Shown one piece after another: positions 31,938-43,056 of a DNA stretch of 64,000 nt; the stretch's first letter is position 1; each line of letters begins with the position of its first letter. Both the position numbers and the translations under genes were made by a program. This DNA comes from Gymnothorax reevesii. Lineage: Eukaryota; Chordata; Actinopteri; Anguilliformes; Muraenidae. The stretch covers positions 42,118,611-42,182,610 of the forward strand of contig CM056582.1 of NCBI GenBank assembly GCA_029721435.1, written 5' to 3'. Under the pieces are notes generated by a model, which made no database searches, was not told the DNA's origin, and saw nothing but the letters and a program-made list of their open reading frames with translations.

Positions 31938-33477
31938 AGGTTTTCTTGTAGTGCCTTGTCTTTGTAGAACCTGAATATTTGATTTTGCTCAAAACATGGG
32001 TCAAAAATCCTAAGAGCGAGCAGTTAACTTTTACAATCTTACAGCCTGCCGGTGAGAGTGGCATCCTTTGTTCCCCACGGCGGGGGGTGAGAGCCATCAA
32101 GTCTAGCAGGCCCAGCATCTCTGGAACTCAAATTCACTGGTTTCATTGAAGTTAAAGCGCAGCTACTTCAATTGGCTTAAAACAACTTAAACCTCTATCA
32201 AATTCATATTTTGTTTATGTTCAATATCCTAAAAGGAACCTCTCATATATTTATCACACTATTGGGCTATAATATTCCATTTTAAGGCTTTTCCATGACA
32301 ACTGCATCATTTTAGCACACATTCCTATCATGTTTGGTCTCTTTATTCTAGGGGGAGTCCAAGGAGTTGAATGGAACATGTTTCATTTCCCTTGGAATTA
32401 TGGTTCGTTTGTAAGATTCATTCAAGCAACTACCCTAGTCTCCCTGTGCAAATTATCTTATCACCTAGGCCAGTAAAACTCTGATTCGGCCAACCTTCCC
32501 TCTACCTTGTTCGGAGGTGTGGTTTGGAGTCTTTAAAGGTACGAGATCCTGAGGGGGCGGTCTCTTCTCTTCTTTCTTCGCTCTTCTTCCTGTCCTGTCC
32601 TTTCTTGGTCAACTTCTGACGTGCGAATAGGTAAGTGGGGAAAAGTCACATGTCACCTTGTTCCGGAGCGGGGAAGCATGTGAATTCTCCCCGACCACGT
32701 GGAGCGACTTTTAGCTCCACGTGGTCATTCATCTTTTCCAGGTATGAAAATACTCTAAATCCTTCTAAATTATATGTAACGGTAATTGGCTTATCATTGA
32801 TTTGTTTGATTCAAGTTGTGCCTACCTGGTGAATTAAATTATTGTTATTCCTTTTCCAGCCTGCGTGTTCTCATTGTATATTCTTTCTGGCCTTGTTGCG
32901 ATTGGGACTTAAGGGGAGACTCCTACCAAGACATGTGTAGGTAGCGATACTTCTAAGTTAGATTGAGATTGGGTTCTACCTATTAAGGGGTTATGAAATT
33001 ACCGGCTCTTAAGATTTAGCTATTGGTTAATCTTTCTAAGGGGCCCTTTGATATACATAAACCTAGGTTCGTAGTACGTTCATACTCAGAGCTATTTGCC
33101 TGATGTTGCTACCATGCCAGTCTCCTCTATCCAATGGAAGTATTGTCGAATTAGACCAGGCAGTGACGCCTATTTTAACCCTAGGGGGTGTTCTGCTTAG
33201 TGACAATGGTTTTCGCAGATAGAGTTCGGGTGCGTAACTGCCCTGAGATTCACGCATGCTGTTTCAATTCTAATTCGGAGTCAGATTTTTTATAGCTAAA
33301 TTTTGTATTCTAACTGTTATATGGAGTCAGATAAATCGTAACCATTGCGCTTTCATGCCCTGTCCTCGGACGGTGAAAAAATATCCATTATATTGTGATT
33401 CACACCAGCCAGAAGAATGCTCTAATTAAAGTTAGACTAAGAGAACACGTGAGGCCTTCACCCCGGCAACATCCGCC
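31938..33477. mobile_element. 1,540-bp insertion inside the Penelope endonuclease
   Basis: The Penelope frame stops matching after PK and resumes at SAITDH. The four bases TTTT are present at both edges (31934-31937 and 33478-33481), so the insert is 31938-33477 with a 4-bp duplication. The insert begins AGGTTTTCTTG and ends CAACATCCGCC, without TG/CA ends or obvious inverted repeats. It contains promoter-like and splice-like signals near 32530-32870 but no recognised protein. It is probably a retroelement-derived sequence, class unknown. Confidence 0.55.
32532..32636 (+). promoter_or_regulatory. Promoter-like block with strong 5' splice site
   Basis: In order: TTTAAAG at 32532-32538 (TATA-like), the GC-box GGGGGCGG at 32553-32560, a pyrimidine tract TCTCTTCTCTTCTTTCTTCGC, and GAATAG|GTAAGTG at 32625-32637, a near-perfect 5' splice site. 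Acceptor-like TTTTCCAG sequences lie at about 32735-32742 and 32852-32859. The arrangement resembles a promoter followed by a spliced leader. Function is inferred from motifs only. Confidence 0.35.
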
Positions 33478-33888
33478 TTTTGGTTGTTGCTCTTTTGGGG
33501 TTTTACATCTTTTATTGATCTCGTCTGTCTCATCTCCGTTTCTTTTTTGCATTCTGTTTTGTGTTCGTTTTTCCCGTGTGCTGAATCTCCCCGTTTCTCC
33601 AATATAAGTTTTGTTGCAAGAGTGGCATGGTATTTCATATATGACATTACATTTATTATCCTGTTGAATTTTGTCTTTTGGATGCACTAATAGCTGTGTC
33701 AACGTGGTGTGTGGTTGGACCGGTGTGTTGATGTGGTATTTTTTCATGACTCTTTGTATATGTTCAGTGATACCCCTGATGTACAGTAATGTGACTGCAC
33801 CTCTGTTGTCTGTGCTGTTTATGCATTTCTTTTTCAACTATTTTTGGACTTGCTCATAGAAATCAATGGATAAAAGTGAATAGTTATA

Positions 33889-34280
33889 ACTTCACCATTT
33901 AGGCACCTAGCTCGCATATACATAGCTATATTAAATATTACTAGCTAGATTGGCATAAAGGCTCTCTTGCTAGCGTTTATAGCTAACGTTATATTTCACG
34001 CAATTTAGTCAATTTAAAATGGGTATAGGCATTATTATGCGAACATATTTGGCTGGAGTTGCACCACGAGCATTTTCCCGCTAGCTGGCATTAAAATGCA
34101 CCGAATAACACCGGACGCAAAACACGACAGATTACACTCAAAGTCAATGCAAAGACGCGAATACACGTGAATACCCTTAACAAGAACATATTGTTTCAAT
34201 TACACAGTGGAAAGCCTAGACCTACTGTTAGACGATTGCACAAGGAAATAAACTTTCTGAATTCAAACTGTTATATTATC
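33889..34280. other. Unassigned stretch
   Basis: AT-rich, with repeated GCTAGC/TAGCTA words and nothing else recognised. Confidence 0.3.
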
Positions 34281-34800
34281 CTACCCGTCTAGAAGGAAGC
34301 AAGCAAATTCGGCGTCTCTTTCGATTCCCTTTTCCTGCATCAGGTCTTCAATCGTTGGAAGGCAGCTCCAATGTTCACTCTCTTTTTCTGCTGATGCCGG
34401 TCTCTTGCTCTTTTCAATATCCTTTTTCTTTTTCTGGGCGAAAAAGAAGACTCCTGTTGTGTTTTGAATACGTGTGGTCCTCCATCTTTCCTTTTTCACA
34501 CTTGCCGGGGCTGGGAAACAACGGTACCGATTAGCAGCCCCATTGAGTTTATCATGTGACAGTGAAAACGCGAAAGGCGGAGCAATATATCCTGTTTGTC
34601 CCTGACCTGCTAACATATATCAAGATGGCGCATGAATATGGAGCGTCTTCCCCAGTTCATGCATGTGCGAATGTAAAATTTCAAGCCAATAGGAATACTT
34701 GGAATTGGTGGTGGTGGTAAATATTCATAAAAAAGTTTGTCAACGGGCAACACAGATTTTGATAATGAACAACTAAAAACATTATACACTGGGCCTTTAA
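34281..34800 (-). repeat. Teleost dispersed element with 111-codon frame
   Basis: Read on the minus strand it begins TTTAAAGGCCCAGTGTATAA at 34800. I associate this end with a teleost non-autonomous DNA element. A 111-codon open frame at 34281-34616 includes SVKKERWRTTRIQNTTGVFF and IEDLMQEKGIERDAEFACF; I recognise no domain, and the frame may simply be part of the repeat. It joins an LTR-like copy at 34801. Confidence 0.4.
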
Positions 34801-35478
34801 ATGCACCAAACAGAAGTCGCATGCTGCAGGGAAACAGAAGGTGGGAGTAACAGATAATGAGCAGAGAAGGTGAGACATGAGAGAGCCCTAATACAGTAAT
34901 TGGCAAGAGCCAAGACGCAGACTGGGAACACATAGACAACCTATGACGGATAAACGACTCCAGTGAAGAAGTTCTATGTGCACAGATAAAACAGTGCAAA
35001 ATAGCAAAATGTGCAAGATATCTCGCGGAAACTTAGGAAGATACAGGGAAAGCAAAGCAAGGGGCAGAGATTAGAACCGGGCAAATGCTGAGATTACGTT
35101 AGTAGTAATTAGTAGCGGTGCAACTTTACAATTTAGCCCAAGTGCTCGTTAGTTAGTGAGTAATATGTGCACAGGTTAGTCAAGTTAGTAACTAGTATAT
35201 TGTAATTAGTAATCAGAGAAAGCAGAGCGAAGGAAGTAAATGGGAATTGAAGTGATTAAGTGAAACACAAGAAACCACTGAAATCACCCGAAGCATGTGG
35301 GCTCGCTGACTGGGGAGAAAGAATTTATCACACTGATCACAAGACAGGGGTAGACACTGGTGCGCTGAACTGTAAATAAACAAATGGCAAAACAGAACTG
35401 GAAAGCAGACTAACAATAAAAGATGCAGAACAATGAAAAATAACAAAAACAGACAACTGGCAGAGCAGAATTGTAACA
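34801..35478 (-). mobile_element. LTR-like repeat, family L, truncated copy
   Basis: In sense orientation it begins TGTTACAATTCTGCTC at 35478. GTTCTATGTGCACAGATAA, the GTTAGT-rich patch at 35095-35215, AAATCACCCGAAGC and GATCACAAGACAGGGG identify family L. The sense 3' part with the AATAAA signal is missing because the copy is cut at about 34800. Confidence 0.6.
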
Positions 35479-35835
35479 GTGAATGCATTGCATGTCACTA
35501 AAGCACAGTTTGCGAACAGTGGCATAACCATGTGGACATAATTGAAAGGAACCTGAAGGCCTTTCTCAGTTTCCATAGACTTGATTGTTCATTGGAAGTT
35601 CATGTGTTCAATTTTGAATTCAACTGGGGGGGAAGAGTGAACTCGCCAGTGGTTTTGACTCAGAGGGCGAAACAAATGTGACAAGACCTGCTAAGTATGA
35701 TGTAGGTTTCTCCAAGACTCCTAGGCCTACCACCATCAATAAAGAAACTTAATTACTGTAAGATTACAGCAATCCACACAACTCTGACAGCCTGGTGGAA
35801 AGCCAACAAAATCACTAAATCACCACTTGCACCAT
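35479..35835. other. Unassigned stretch
   Basis: No protein or repeat family recognised. Confidence 0.3.
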
Positions 35836-36664
35836 GTAAATAAAGCCCAATCTGGCATAATCCAGATTTCCAACTGCACAACACCTCTATTTATATTCTT
35901 TCCTGGCAACAAAGAGGCATCACTCATCTCCATCAACTCCTCCAAAGCAACCAATGTCTGTCCTTTAACACCTTGATCCAGAAGTACGGGGTTGCTGAAG
36001 ACCAGTTTCTCCACAATCAACAATTAAAATCTGTAGGCAAATCTAAATTTAATAATACCAATGATACTCTCTTACCATCCAAACATAGCAAAGAAATCAT
36101 GAAAATGACGAACACAAAAAAATCTGCAAACTTTATAAACTCATCTCTTCAGTTACTGCTATATCACTACCGGTCATCAAATGGGAAAATGACTTTGACC
36201 TCCCTCCCAACCCTGAATTCTGGATACTAATCAATAAAAACGTCTTTTCTATGACTACTAACATAAATTTACTACTTACTCAATACAAAACCATCCACAA
36301 ATTCCATACCACCCAAAGTAAAATGTTTAAAATGGGACTGGCTGACACAGACACCTGCTCACAATGCACTCTGGGTATTGTGGGCAATTATCTGCATGCC
36401 ACTTGGGTCTGCCCACCAGTTCACTCCTTTTAATCTGCAATCACTGAGAAACTCACTGCTATCCTGGGCTGCAGAGTCCCAATGTCCCAATCACTTTGCC
36501 TGTTAGGAGATACAACATGCATAGCCCTGCCATCCAAATACAAAAACCCATTACTCATTTTTCTAACTGTTGCCAAGTACATAATCTTCCATCACTGGAA
36601 ATCTAAAAGTTCTATTCACGTATCTCACTGGCTCAACTCACTTACAGAATACAAAACCCAAAAC
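35836..36664 (+). pseudogene. Tx1/L1-type LINE ORF2, C-terminal part
   Basis: The plus strand gives IWHNPDFQLHN, CLSFNTLIQKYGVAEDQFL, then after a frameshift ENDFDLPPNPEFWILINK and TQYKTIHKFHTTQSKMFKMG. The C-terminal zinc knuckle follows, CSQCTLGIVGNYLHATWVCP (C-x2-C...H-x4-C), then SQSLCLLGD and FLTVAKYIIFHHWKS. This is the region after the reverse transcriptase in L1/Tx1-clade LINEs. An in-frame TAA lies at 36431-36433, and there is at least one frameshift near 36170. The reverse transcriptase itself is absent. The right edge is the insertion site of a Tc1 element. Confidence 0.7.
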
Positions 36665-38235
36665 CAGTGAAGTTGGCACGTTATGTAAATCGTAGATAAA
36701 AACAGAATACAATGATTTGCAAATCCTTTTCAACTTATATTCAATTGAATACACTGCAAAGACAAGATGTTTAATGTTCAAACTGAGAAACTTATTTTTT
36801 TTTTGCAAATAATCATTAACTTAGTATTTAAAGGCAGCAACACACTGCAAAAAAGTTGGCACGGGGGCCTTTTTACCACTGTGTTACATCGCCTTTCCTT
36901 TTGACGACACTCAGTAAATGTTTGGGAACTGAGGAGACCAATTTTTAAAGCTTTTCAGGTGGAACTCTTTCCCATTCTTGCTTGATTTACAGCTTAAGTT
37001 GTTCAACAGTCCAGGGTCTCCGTTGTCGTATTTTACGCTTCATAATGCGCCACACATTTTCAATGGGAGACAGGTCTGGACTATAGGCAGGCCAGTCTAG
37101 TACCTGCACTCTTTTACTACGGAGCCATGCTGTTGTAACACGTGCAAAATGTGGCTTGGCATTGTCTCGCTGAAATAAACAGGGGCGTCCATGAAAAAGA
37201 TGGCAACATATGTTGCTCCTAAACCTGTATGTACCTTTCAGCATTAATGGTGCCTTCACATATGTGTAAGTTGCCAATGCCTTGGGCACTAATACACTCC
37301 CATACCATCACAGATGCTGGCTTTTGAACTTTGCACCTATAACAGTCCGGTTGGTTCTTTTCCTCTTTGGTCCGGAGGACACGACGTCCACAGTTTCCAA
37401 AAACAATTTGAAATGTGGACTCGTCAGACCACGGAACACTTTTCCACTTTGCATCAGTCCATCTTAGATGAGCTTGGGCCCAGCGAAGCCGGCGGCGTTT
37501 CTGGGTGCTGTTGATAAATGGCTTTCGCTTTGCATTGTAGAGTTTTAACTTGCACTTGCAGATGTAGCGTTGAACTGTAGTTACTGACAGTGGTTTTCTG
37601 AAGTGTTCCTGAGCCCATGTGGTGATGTCCTTTACACACTGATGTCGGTTTTTGATGCAGTACCGCCTGAGGGATCGAAGGTCACGGGTATTCAATGTTG
37701 GTTTTTGGCCTTGTCGCTTACGTGCAGTGATTTCTCCAGATTCTCTGAACCTTTTGACGATATTACGGACTGTAGATGACGAAATCCCTAAATTTCTTGC
37801 AATAGCTCGTTGAGGAATGTTGTTTTTAAACTGTTCGACAATCAGCTCACGCATTTGTTCACTAAGTGGTGACCCTCACCCCATCCTTGTTTGTGAATGA
37901 CTGAGCATTTCAGGGAAGCTGCTTTTATACCCAACCATGGCACCCACCTGTTCCCAATTAGCCCGTTCACCTGTGGGATGTTCCAAATAAGTGTTTGATG
38001 AGCATTCCTCAACTCTCTCAGTCTTTTTTGCCACTTGTGCCAGCTTTTTTCAAACATGTTGCAGGCACCAAATTCCAAATGAGCTAATATTTGCAAAAAA
38101 ATTACAAAATTTACCTGTTCGAACATTAAGTAACTTGTCTTTGCAGTGTATTCAATTGAATATAGGTTGAAAAGAATTTGCAAATCATTGTATTCTGTTT
38201 TTATTTACGATTTACACGACGTGCCAACTTCACTA
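36665..38235 (-). mobile_element. Tc1-like transposon, nearly full length (T2)
   Basis: Both terminal inverted repeats are present. The left starts CAGTGAAGTTGGCACG at 36665; the right is its inverse ending CACGTCGTGCCAACTTCACTA-like at 38235. The TIRs are about 130 bp, sharing AACAGAATACAATGATTTGC and TATTCAATTGAATACACTGC. Total length of ~1.57 kb is normal for the family. It sits at the 3' end of the Tx1-type LINE and encodes a transposase on the minus strand. The TA duplication is blurred on the left. Confidence 0.85.
36873..37854 (-). pseudogene. Tc1-like transposase, lightly damaged
   Basis: From MRELIVEQFKNN at 37854 the frame is open for 211 codons. It covers the first helix-turn-helix (QRAIARNLGISSSTVRNIVK), the second DNA-binding part, the first catalytic Asp in VPWSDESTFQIVFGN, and SVMVWECISAQGIGNLH. 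The usual Gly after VW reads Glu. A frameshift between about 37219 and 37289 is followed by PCLFQRDNAKPH (second Asp) and YSPDLSPIENVWRIMKR (Glu of DD34E). A premature stop at 36987 precedes the last ~35 codons, which end TQW at 36873. All three catalytic acids are present, but the frame lesions make it inactive. Confidence 0.8.
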
Positions 38236-40508
38236 GTTTTAGGTTTTGTAAATAAATGAATTTTAAAAATCATCAGAACTACATGATGAATAATAAGTAT
38301 CATTAAAACTATTAAAACCTCTAAAAAGTGCATTACAGTGGCGGCTCCACCTAAAAGAGAGAAAAAGACAGAGACAGTCAATTGCCCAGATGTGGTTCAT
38401 AATTACTTGGAAAGGGGGGTGTGGGGTTAGGGGGTTGGGGGACCGTCGTCAGAGAGGTAGCGGGTTTGAGATGGTTGGGAATTGAGAAGGAGGACAGCTC
38501 TGGGAATAAAAGTTGCCCTCCTCCTCTGACTGCGGCAGGCTGGGTAACGAAGGTGACGTCCGGAGGGGAGCCACTAAAAAGCAGGAAACAGCAGGTGTGA
38601 CAGGTCCTGAAGGATCTTGCCAGCTCTCCTCACGGTTTGTTGCTCACAAAGGGTGGAGAAGGCACTTACTGGGAGCCCAATGATTTTGGAGCAGATCTTG
38701 ATGACACTCAGCAGTCAGTTTTTATTTTGCATGCAGATGGAATGAAACCAGCAGGTGGAGGAGAAGGTGATAATGCTTTCTATGAAAGAGTGGTAGAATG
38801 TGGTGAGGATGTTTTTGCTCACACCGAAGGAGTTCAGCTTCCGCAGGAGGTACGGTCGTTGATGGCATTTTTTTACAATCTCATCCGTGTTGCTGCTGGT
38901 TGACGACTGTGTCCAGGTATTTATATCTCTCCACCACCTACACAGGCTCCTCATGAATGGTAGTGACTACAGCCTCAGCCAGTTCTCTCTGTTAAAGAAG
39001 GTCACCATCTCTTTGGTCTTACCCACATTCAGTTCGAGGCATGATCTATCACACCAGTCCACAAACTCACTGAGAGATGAGATGTGGTGGTGGGACGAGC
39101 CAGACAGCAGGGACAGGAGGACCGTGTCATCAGCGAACTTGACCCGGTGGCAGTTATGGTGGGTAGACCTGCACTCGTCAGCGTAGAAGGTGAACAGGAG
39201 AGGGGAGAGAACACAGCCCTGTGCTGAACCAGATGATGTGTAGATGGGATCAGAAAACATGTTATTAACCAGTACTCTCTGTGGCCTTAGTTAGGAAATC
39301 CAGGATCCACAGGATAAGCCCGTCATCAAGATGGAAGCGGGTGATGAGTCTCTCAGCTAGAATATGTGGCTGCAGGGTGTTAAATGCAGAGGAGAAATCA
39401 GCAAAAAGCAACCTGGCTATTGTGTTTGGGGTTTCCAGATGTTAATGTATGGCGTCGATGATAAAAGCATGTGCATCATCCATCCCTCTCCCTGCCCGAC
39501 AGGCAAACTGGAGTGGGTTCAGCTGAGAGCCTACTGCTGTGATGATGTGATTTTTAATCACCCTCTCCAAGGTCTTCGTCACGAGAGATGTTAGGGAAAC
39601 AGGCCTGAGGTCGTTTGGTACCCTCACAGTGCTTTTTTTGGGGAGGGGGATCACCGTCGAGTGTGTCCACAACAGGGGGACTGAGGAGGTTCTGAAAGAG
39701 GAGCTGGAATACTCCGCCCAGCTGCTCAGCACAGTGCTTCAGAGTACGGCCACAGACCTTATCAGGTCCAGGTGCTGTGTTACATTTAGTCCTCTTAAAA
39801 CCTCTCACCACCTCTTCAGTAGGCTCCTAATGTTGAGTACAGAGCCACCGGTTTTTAGTGAAGAGATGGTTGTTTCAAGTTGGGTGATATTATCATTCTC
39901 AAATCTAGTAAAAAAGGAGTTGTGGTCGTTCGGTAGTGATGCTGGGCTACTGCCGCCAACATGAATGACTTTTTAAGAGGTGGAAGTTGTATTCACAGCT
40001 GTCATATTTTTGAGACCCTGCCAGGCTGCGCGCAGGTTCCCGCTGTTGAATTTTTGTTCAACTTTGTCCCTGTACTTGAGCTTGGCAACTTTTATGGCAC
40101 GCTTCACCTCTTTATTGATCTCTTTTTTCTCACTATCAGAGCCAGAGAAATATATTTGCTTTTTCTTGAGGAGAGCTTTGAGTTCTTTTGTCGCTCATGG
40201 TTTGTTATTAGGGAAAAAGGTGATCGATTTGGTGGGAATGATGTTATCCACACAAAAGGAAATATATGGTGTCACAATTTCCACCTGCTCATTGATGTAA
40301 CTAGACGGGACCATTAGGTTGTACCACTCAGTGGCTTCAAAGCATCCTTGTAGCTTATCAATACTGTCACTCGTCCACTGTTTGATATTTTTAACAACCT
40401 TCTCCGCTCTCCTTACGACAGGTACATAGGCTGGTATAAGCAGAATGGTACCATGATCAGCAGTTCCAAGTGGAGGGCGGGCAACAGATTTATATGCAAT
40501 GGGGACAG

Positions 40509-41672
40509 TGTTGTGATCCTGCATTTTCTGCCATGCCATGTCCCATGTTTTATGCTCATGCCCATGTTTCAAGTTCTGTGCCTGGCCTAGTGCCATGTTT
40601 GACTGACCTATGTGTTTCTTGACCTCTGCTTTTGTCTGACCATTCCATGATTATGTATTGTGTTTTGGTATTTAGATTTTCATGTTTTATTATTTTCCAG
40701 ATTTTAGTGTATTCATAGTTTATCATGCCATGTTTCACTTCCATGCATTGCACTTCGTCTCCCCCGTCTTGTCTTGAGTGTTGTATTTGCTCACGGTCCC
40801 TATTCCAGCGTGCCACTCATTCAGGTGATTTATTGGTTTCTGGGTTTCAATCTTCTTTCATTATCTTGCGTTCTTCCTTCCTCTTACTTTTACTATATTA
40901 CTAACATCTACTAACAGTTCGTTATTGTTGATAATTACTAACCAACACTAACCTTGTATATTTCGATTAACTTACTAACGAGCACTCGGGATTGTATAGC
41001 TGCACTGACTAATTGACTAACGATCTCTCAGCATTCGCCCTATTCTAGTCTCCGCCTCTTGTCTCTCCCTAATTATCTCTGCTGCGTTTCTATGGGTCTC
41101 CACAAACTGCTTTGTCCTGTTCTTTCTCTCATTATCTATGCACTTTAGTACTCCTTGACTTGAGCTATGATCTGTCTATAGGTTTGTCTTGCGATCCCTG
41201 TCTGCGTTTTGGCTGTGGCCAATTTCTTGTAATTAGTTTGTTCCCAATGTGTCTCTCCATGATTATCATTCCCATTGATTGCACCTGTGTTCCCTTGTCA
41301 TGTGGTCACCCGGATATGTACATTAGACGTCGGTTTGTTTCACCTCCTTGTCAGATTGTTACTTTCTTTGCCACACTTCTCTCGCCCTGTATCACTGTGA
41401 TTATCATTCTGACTGGACCGTCCTAGACCTCGAGCTTTACCTTCTCCCTGTACTTTGCCGCAATCTTGTTAATTGACCCATTTTTGCTCGACTACAATTT
41501 TTGTTATTGGTGCCCTGTTAACGATCCTGGATTACGCCCTTTGGATTCTGACTTTGGATTGTGGACTTTGTACTGTGTCCAGCTCTGTTGGGGGGTTTCC
41601 CCCTTCAGAAATAAAGCCTCCTTTTTGTATTTTACTGGTTGTCGCTTTTGGTTCATTTCGTAAATCCTCACA
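40509..41672 (+). mobile_element. Solo LTR, family L, inside the LINE (plus)
   Basis: It starts TGTTGTGATCCTGC and ends TAAATCCTCACA, 1,164 bp. The flanks are GACAG (40504-40508) and GACAC (41673-41677), a 5-bp duplication with one mismatch. LINE coding text continues on both sides. The U3-like part has six ACTAAC words at about 40895-41025. An AATAAAG signal lies about 70 bases before the end (near 41608). No internal retrotransposon region is present, as expected after LTR-LTR recombination. Confidence 0.75.
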
Positions 41673-41874
41673 GACACCTTATCAAGGGTCTTCCTCATGC
41701 GGGTGGTACAGGTGACATACTGATAAAAACCTTTCAAAAATGTATTGTTAGCACAAAAGGACAAATTTTGGAGAGTCAGGGGACATGAGTTAAAGCTTGT
41801 TAAGTACGGTCATAATATGGTTTGAAGCTGCAGCTGCCTTTGCTTTAGGATGGGTGTAAACTAAATTGAAAAAT

Positions 41875-43056
41875 AGTTAGGAATGAAGGGTAGAAACCAA
41901 TTGCGGGAACAGAAGGTTTAATTGGACATCCAAAACCCGGGGGAAAAAAAAAAAAACATGGCACACAGGCCGAAATAAAAAACACCGTGCCACACACTGA
42001 ACAGGGGAAAACTAAAGTGACTCGGGGGGGGGGGGGGGGAGCCTGGGGTACTCGGGAACAACACTAGGAAGGGAGTACTGAAGGCACAGCTGGTTCAGCT
42101 GGCTCGGATGACACGGATGGCTTGGAAGACACAGATGGCTCAGCGGGTTCGGATGGCAGGAATGGCACAGCGGGCTCCCAGCTGCTTCAGGACGCCGCCC
42201 GCACAGTGACCATGCTGCAGCAAAACGCGCCCACAAGGAGACCATGCACCAGAAAGAACGAAGTCCCGTTTGCCATCTGAACCTTCTTCCCAAAATAAAT
42301 ACACAAGGGAGTGGGAACACATGCTACACAGACACCGGTGCTGGAAATGAGACTAATTACAGAGGGTGGAACACAAGGGAGAACCTAATTACATGAAATA
42401 GGCAAAAGCAAAAACGCGGACAGGGATCACAAGACATTCCTATAGACAGAATCACGAATCTGGTTAGGGATTTCTAAGTGCACAGAATAAGAGGCAGAAC
42501 AGAGAAGAGACAGGTGCAGAGAACCTGCAAGAAATACAGTAGAGCAGATTGAATAAAAGCAAGAGGCGGAGACGAGAACAGGGCGAGTGCTGAGAGGTCT
42601 TTTGTCAATTCGTAAGTGCAGCTATACAATCCCGAGTGCTCGTTAGTAAGGTAGTCTAATATACAATGTTAGTATTGGTTAGTAAATTAGCAAAAATAAC
42701 AAACTGTTAGTAGGTGTTAGTAATATAGCAAAAGCAAGGGGAAGGAAGAACGGAAGATTGAAACCCAGAACCATTAAATCACCTGAAGTAGTGAGACAAT
42801 TTACTGGGGCTGTGAGTAAAAGCAAGACTAATGACAAGACAGGGGGAGACAAAGTGCAATACGTGGAGAATCAAAACATGGACTGGAATAAAACTATGGT
42901 AAAATGCAAAATGTGGAGAAGACAATAAATAAACAAATCTAAATCACCAAATCACAATACATATATCAAAGAATAGTCAGACATCAAAAGGAATCAAAAT
43001 ACACATATAAGACAGTCAGAACAAGAACTAGGCAAAGCTGAACCAGAATCTCAACA
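41875..43056 (-). mobile_element. Solo LTR, family L, inside the LINE (minus)
   Basis: In sense orientation it starts TGTTGAGATTCTGG at 43056 and ends near TTCCTAACT at 41875, 1,182 bp. Both sides have AAAAT (41870-41874 and 43057-43061), a perfect 5-bp target duplication, and the LINE endonuclease text continues across. It shares all family L blocks with 40509-41672 in the opposite orientation. A 16-G run lies at 42024-42039. A short GGATGACACGGATGGCTTGG-type tandem lies at about 42085-42160. Confidence 0.75.

Larger units (their letters stand above)
31700..33888 (-). pseudogene. Penelope-like element, linker and GIY-YIG endonuclease
   Basis: The minus strand from 33888 reads LLSIDFYEQVQK, a stop, then KKKCINSTDNRGAVTLLYIR, GITEHIQRVMKKYHI and LLVHPKDKIQQDNKCNVIYE. 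The hallmark of a GIY-YIG endonuclease follows: VIYEIPCHSCNKTYIGETGR. The same protein resumes at 31937 as SAITDHCK, then NHIMDWEKAKVIRTEE and NRHQR, ending near 31700 with decayed sequence. This is the C-terminal part of Penelope-like retroelement proteins, in which the GIY-YIG nuclease nicks the target. The reverse-transcriptase domain upstream is not in the window. The domain is split by the 31938-33477 insertion and has stops. Confidence 0.7.

Noticed and set aside
34281..34616. A host exon encoding a 111-residue protein.
   Set aside because: The frame lies in a sequence beginning with a repeat-type end, has no domain, and no splice context was convincing.
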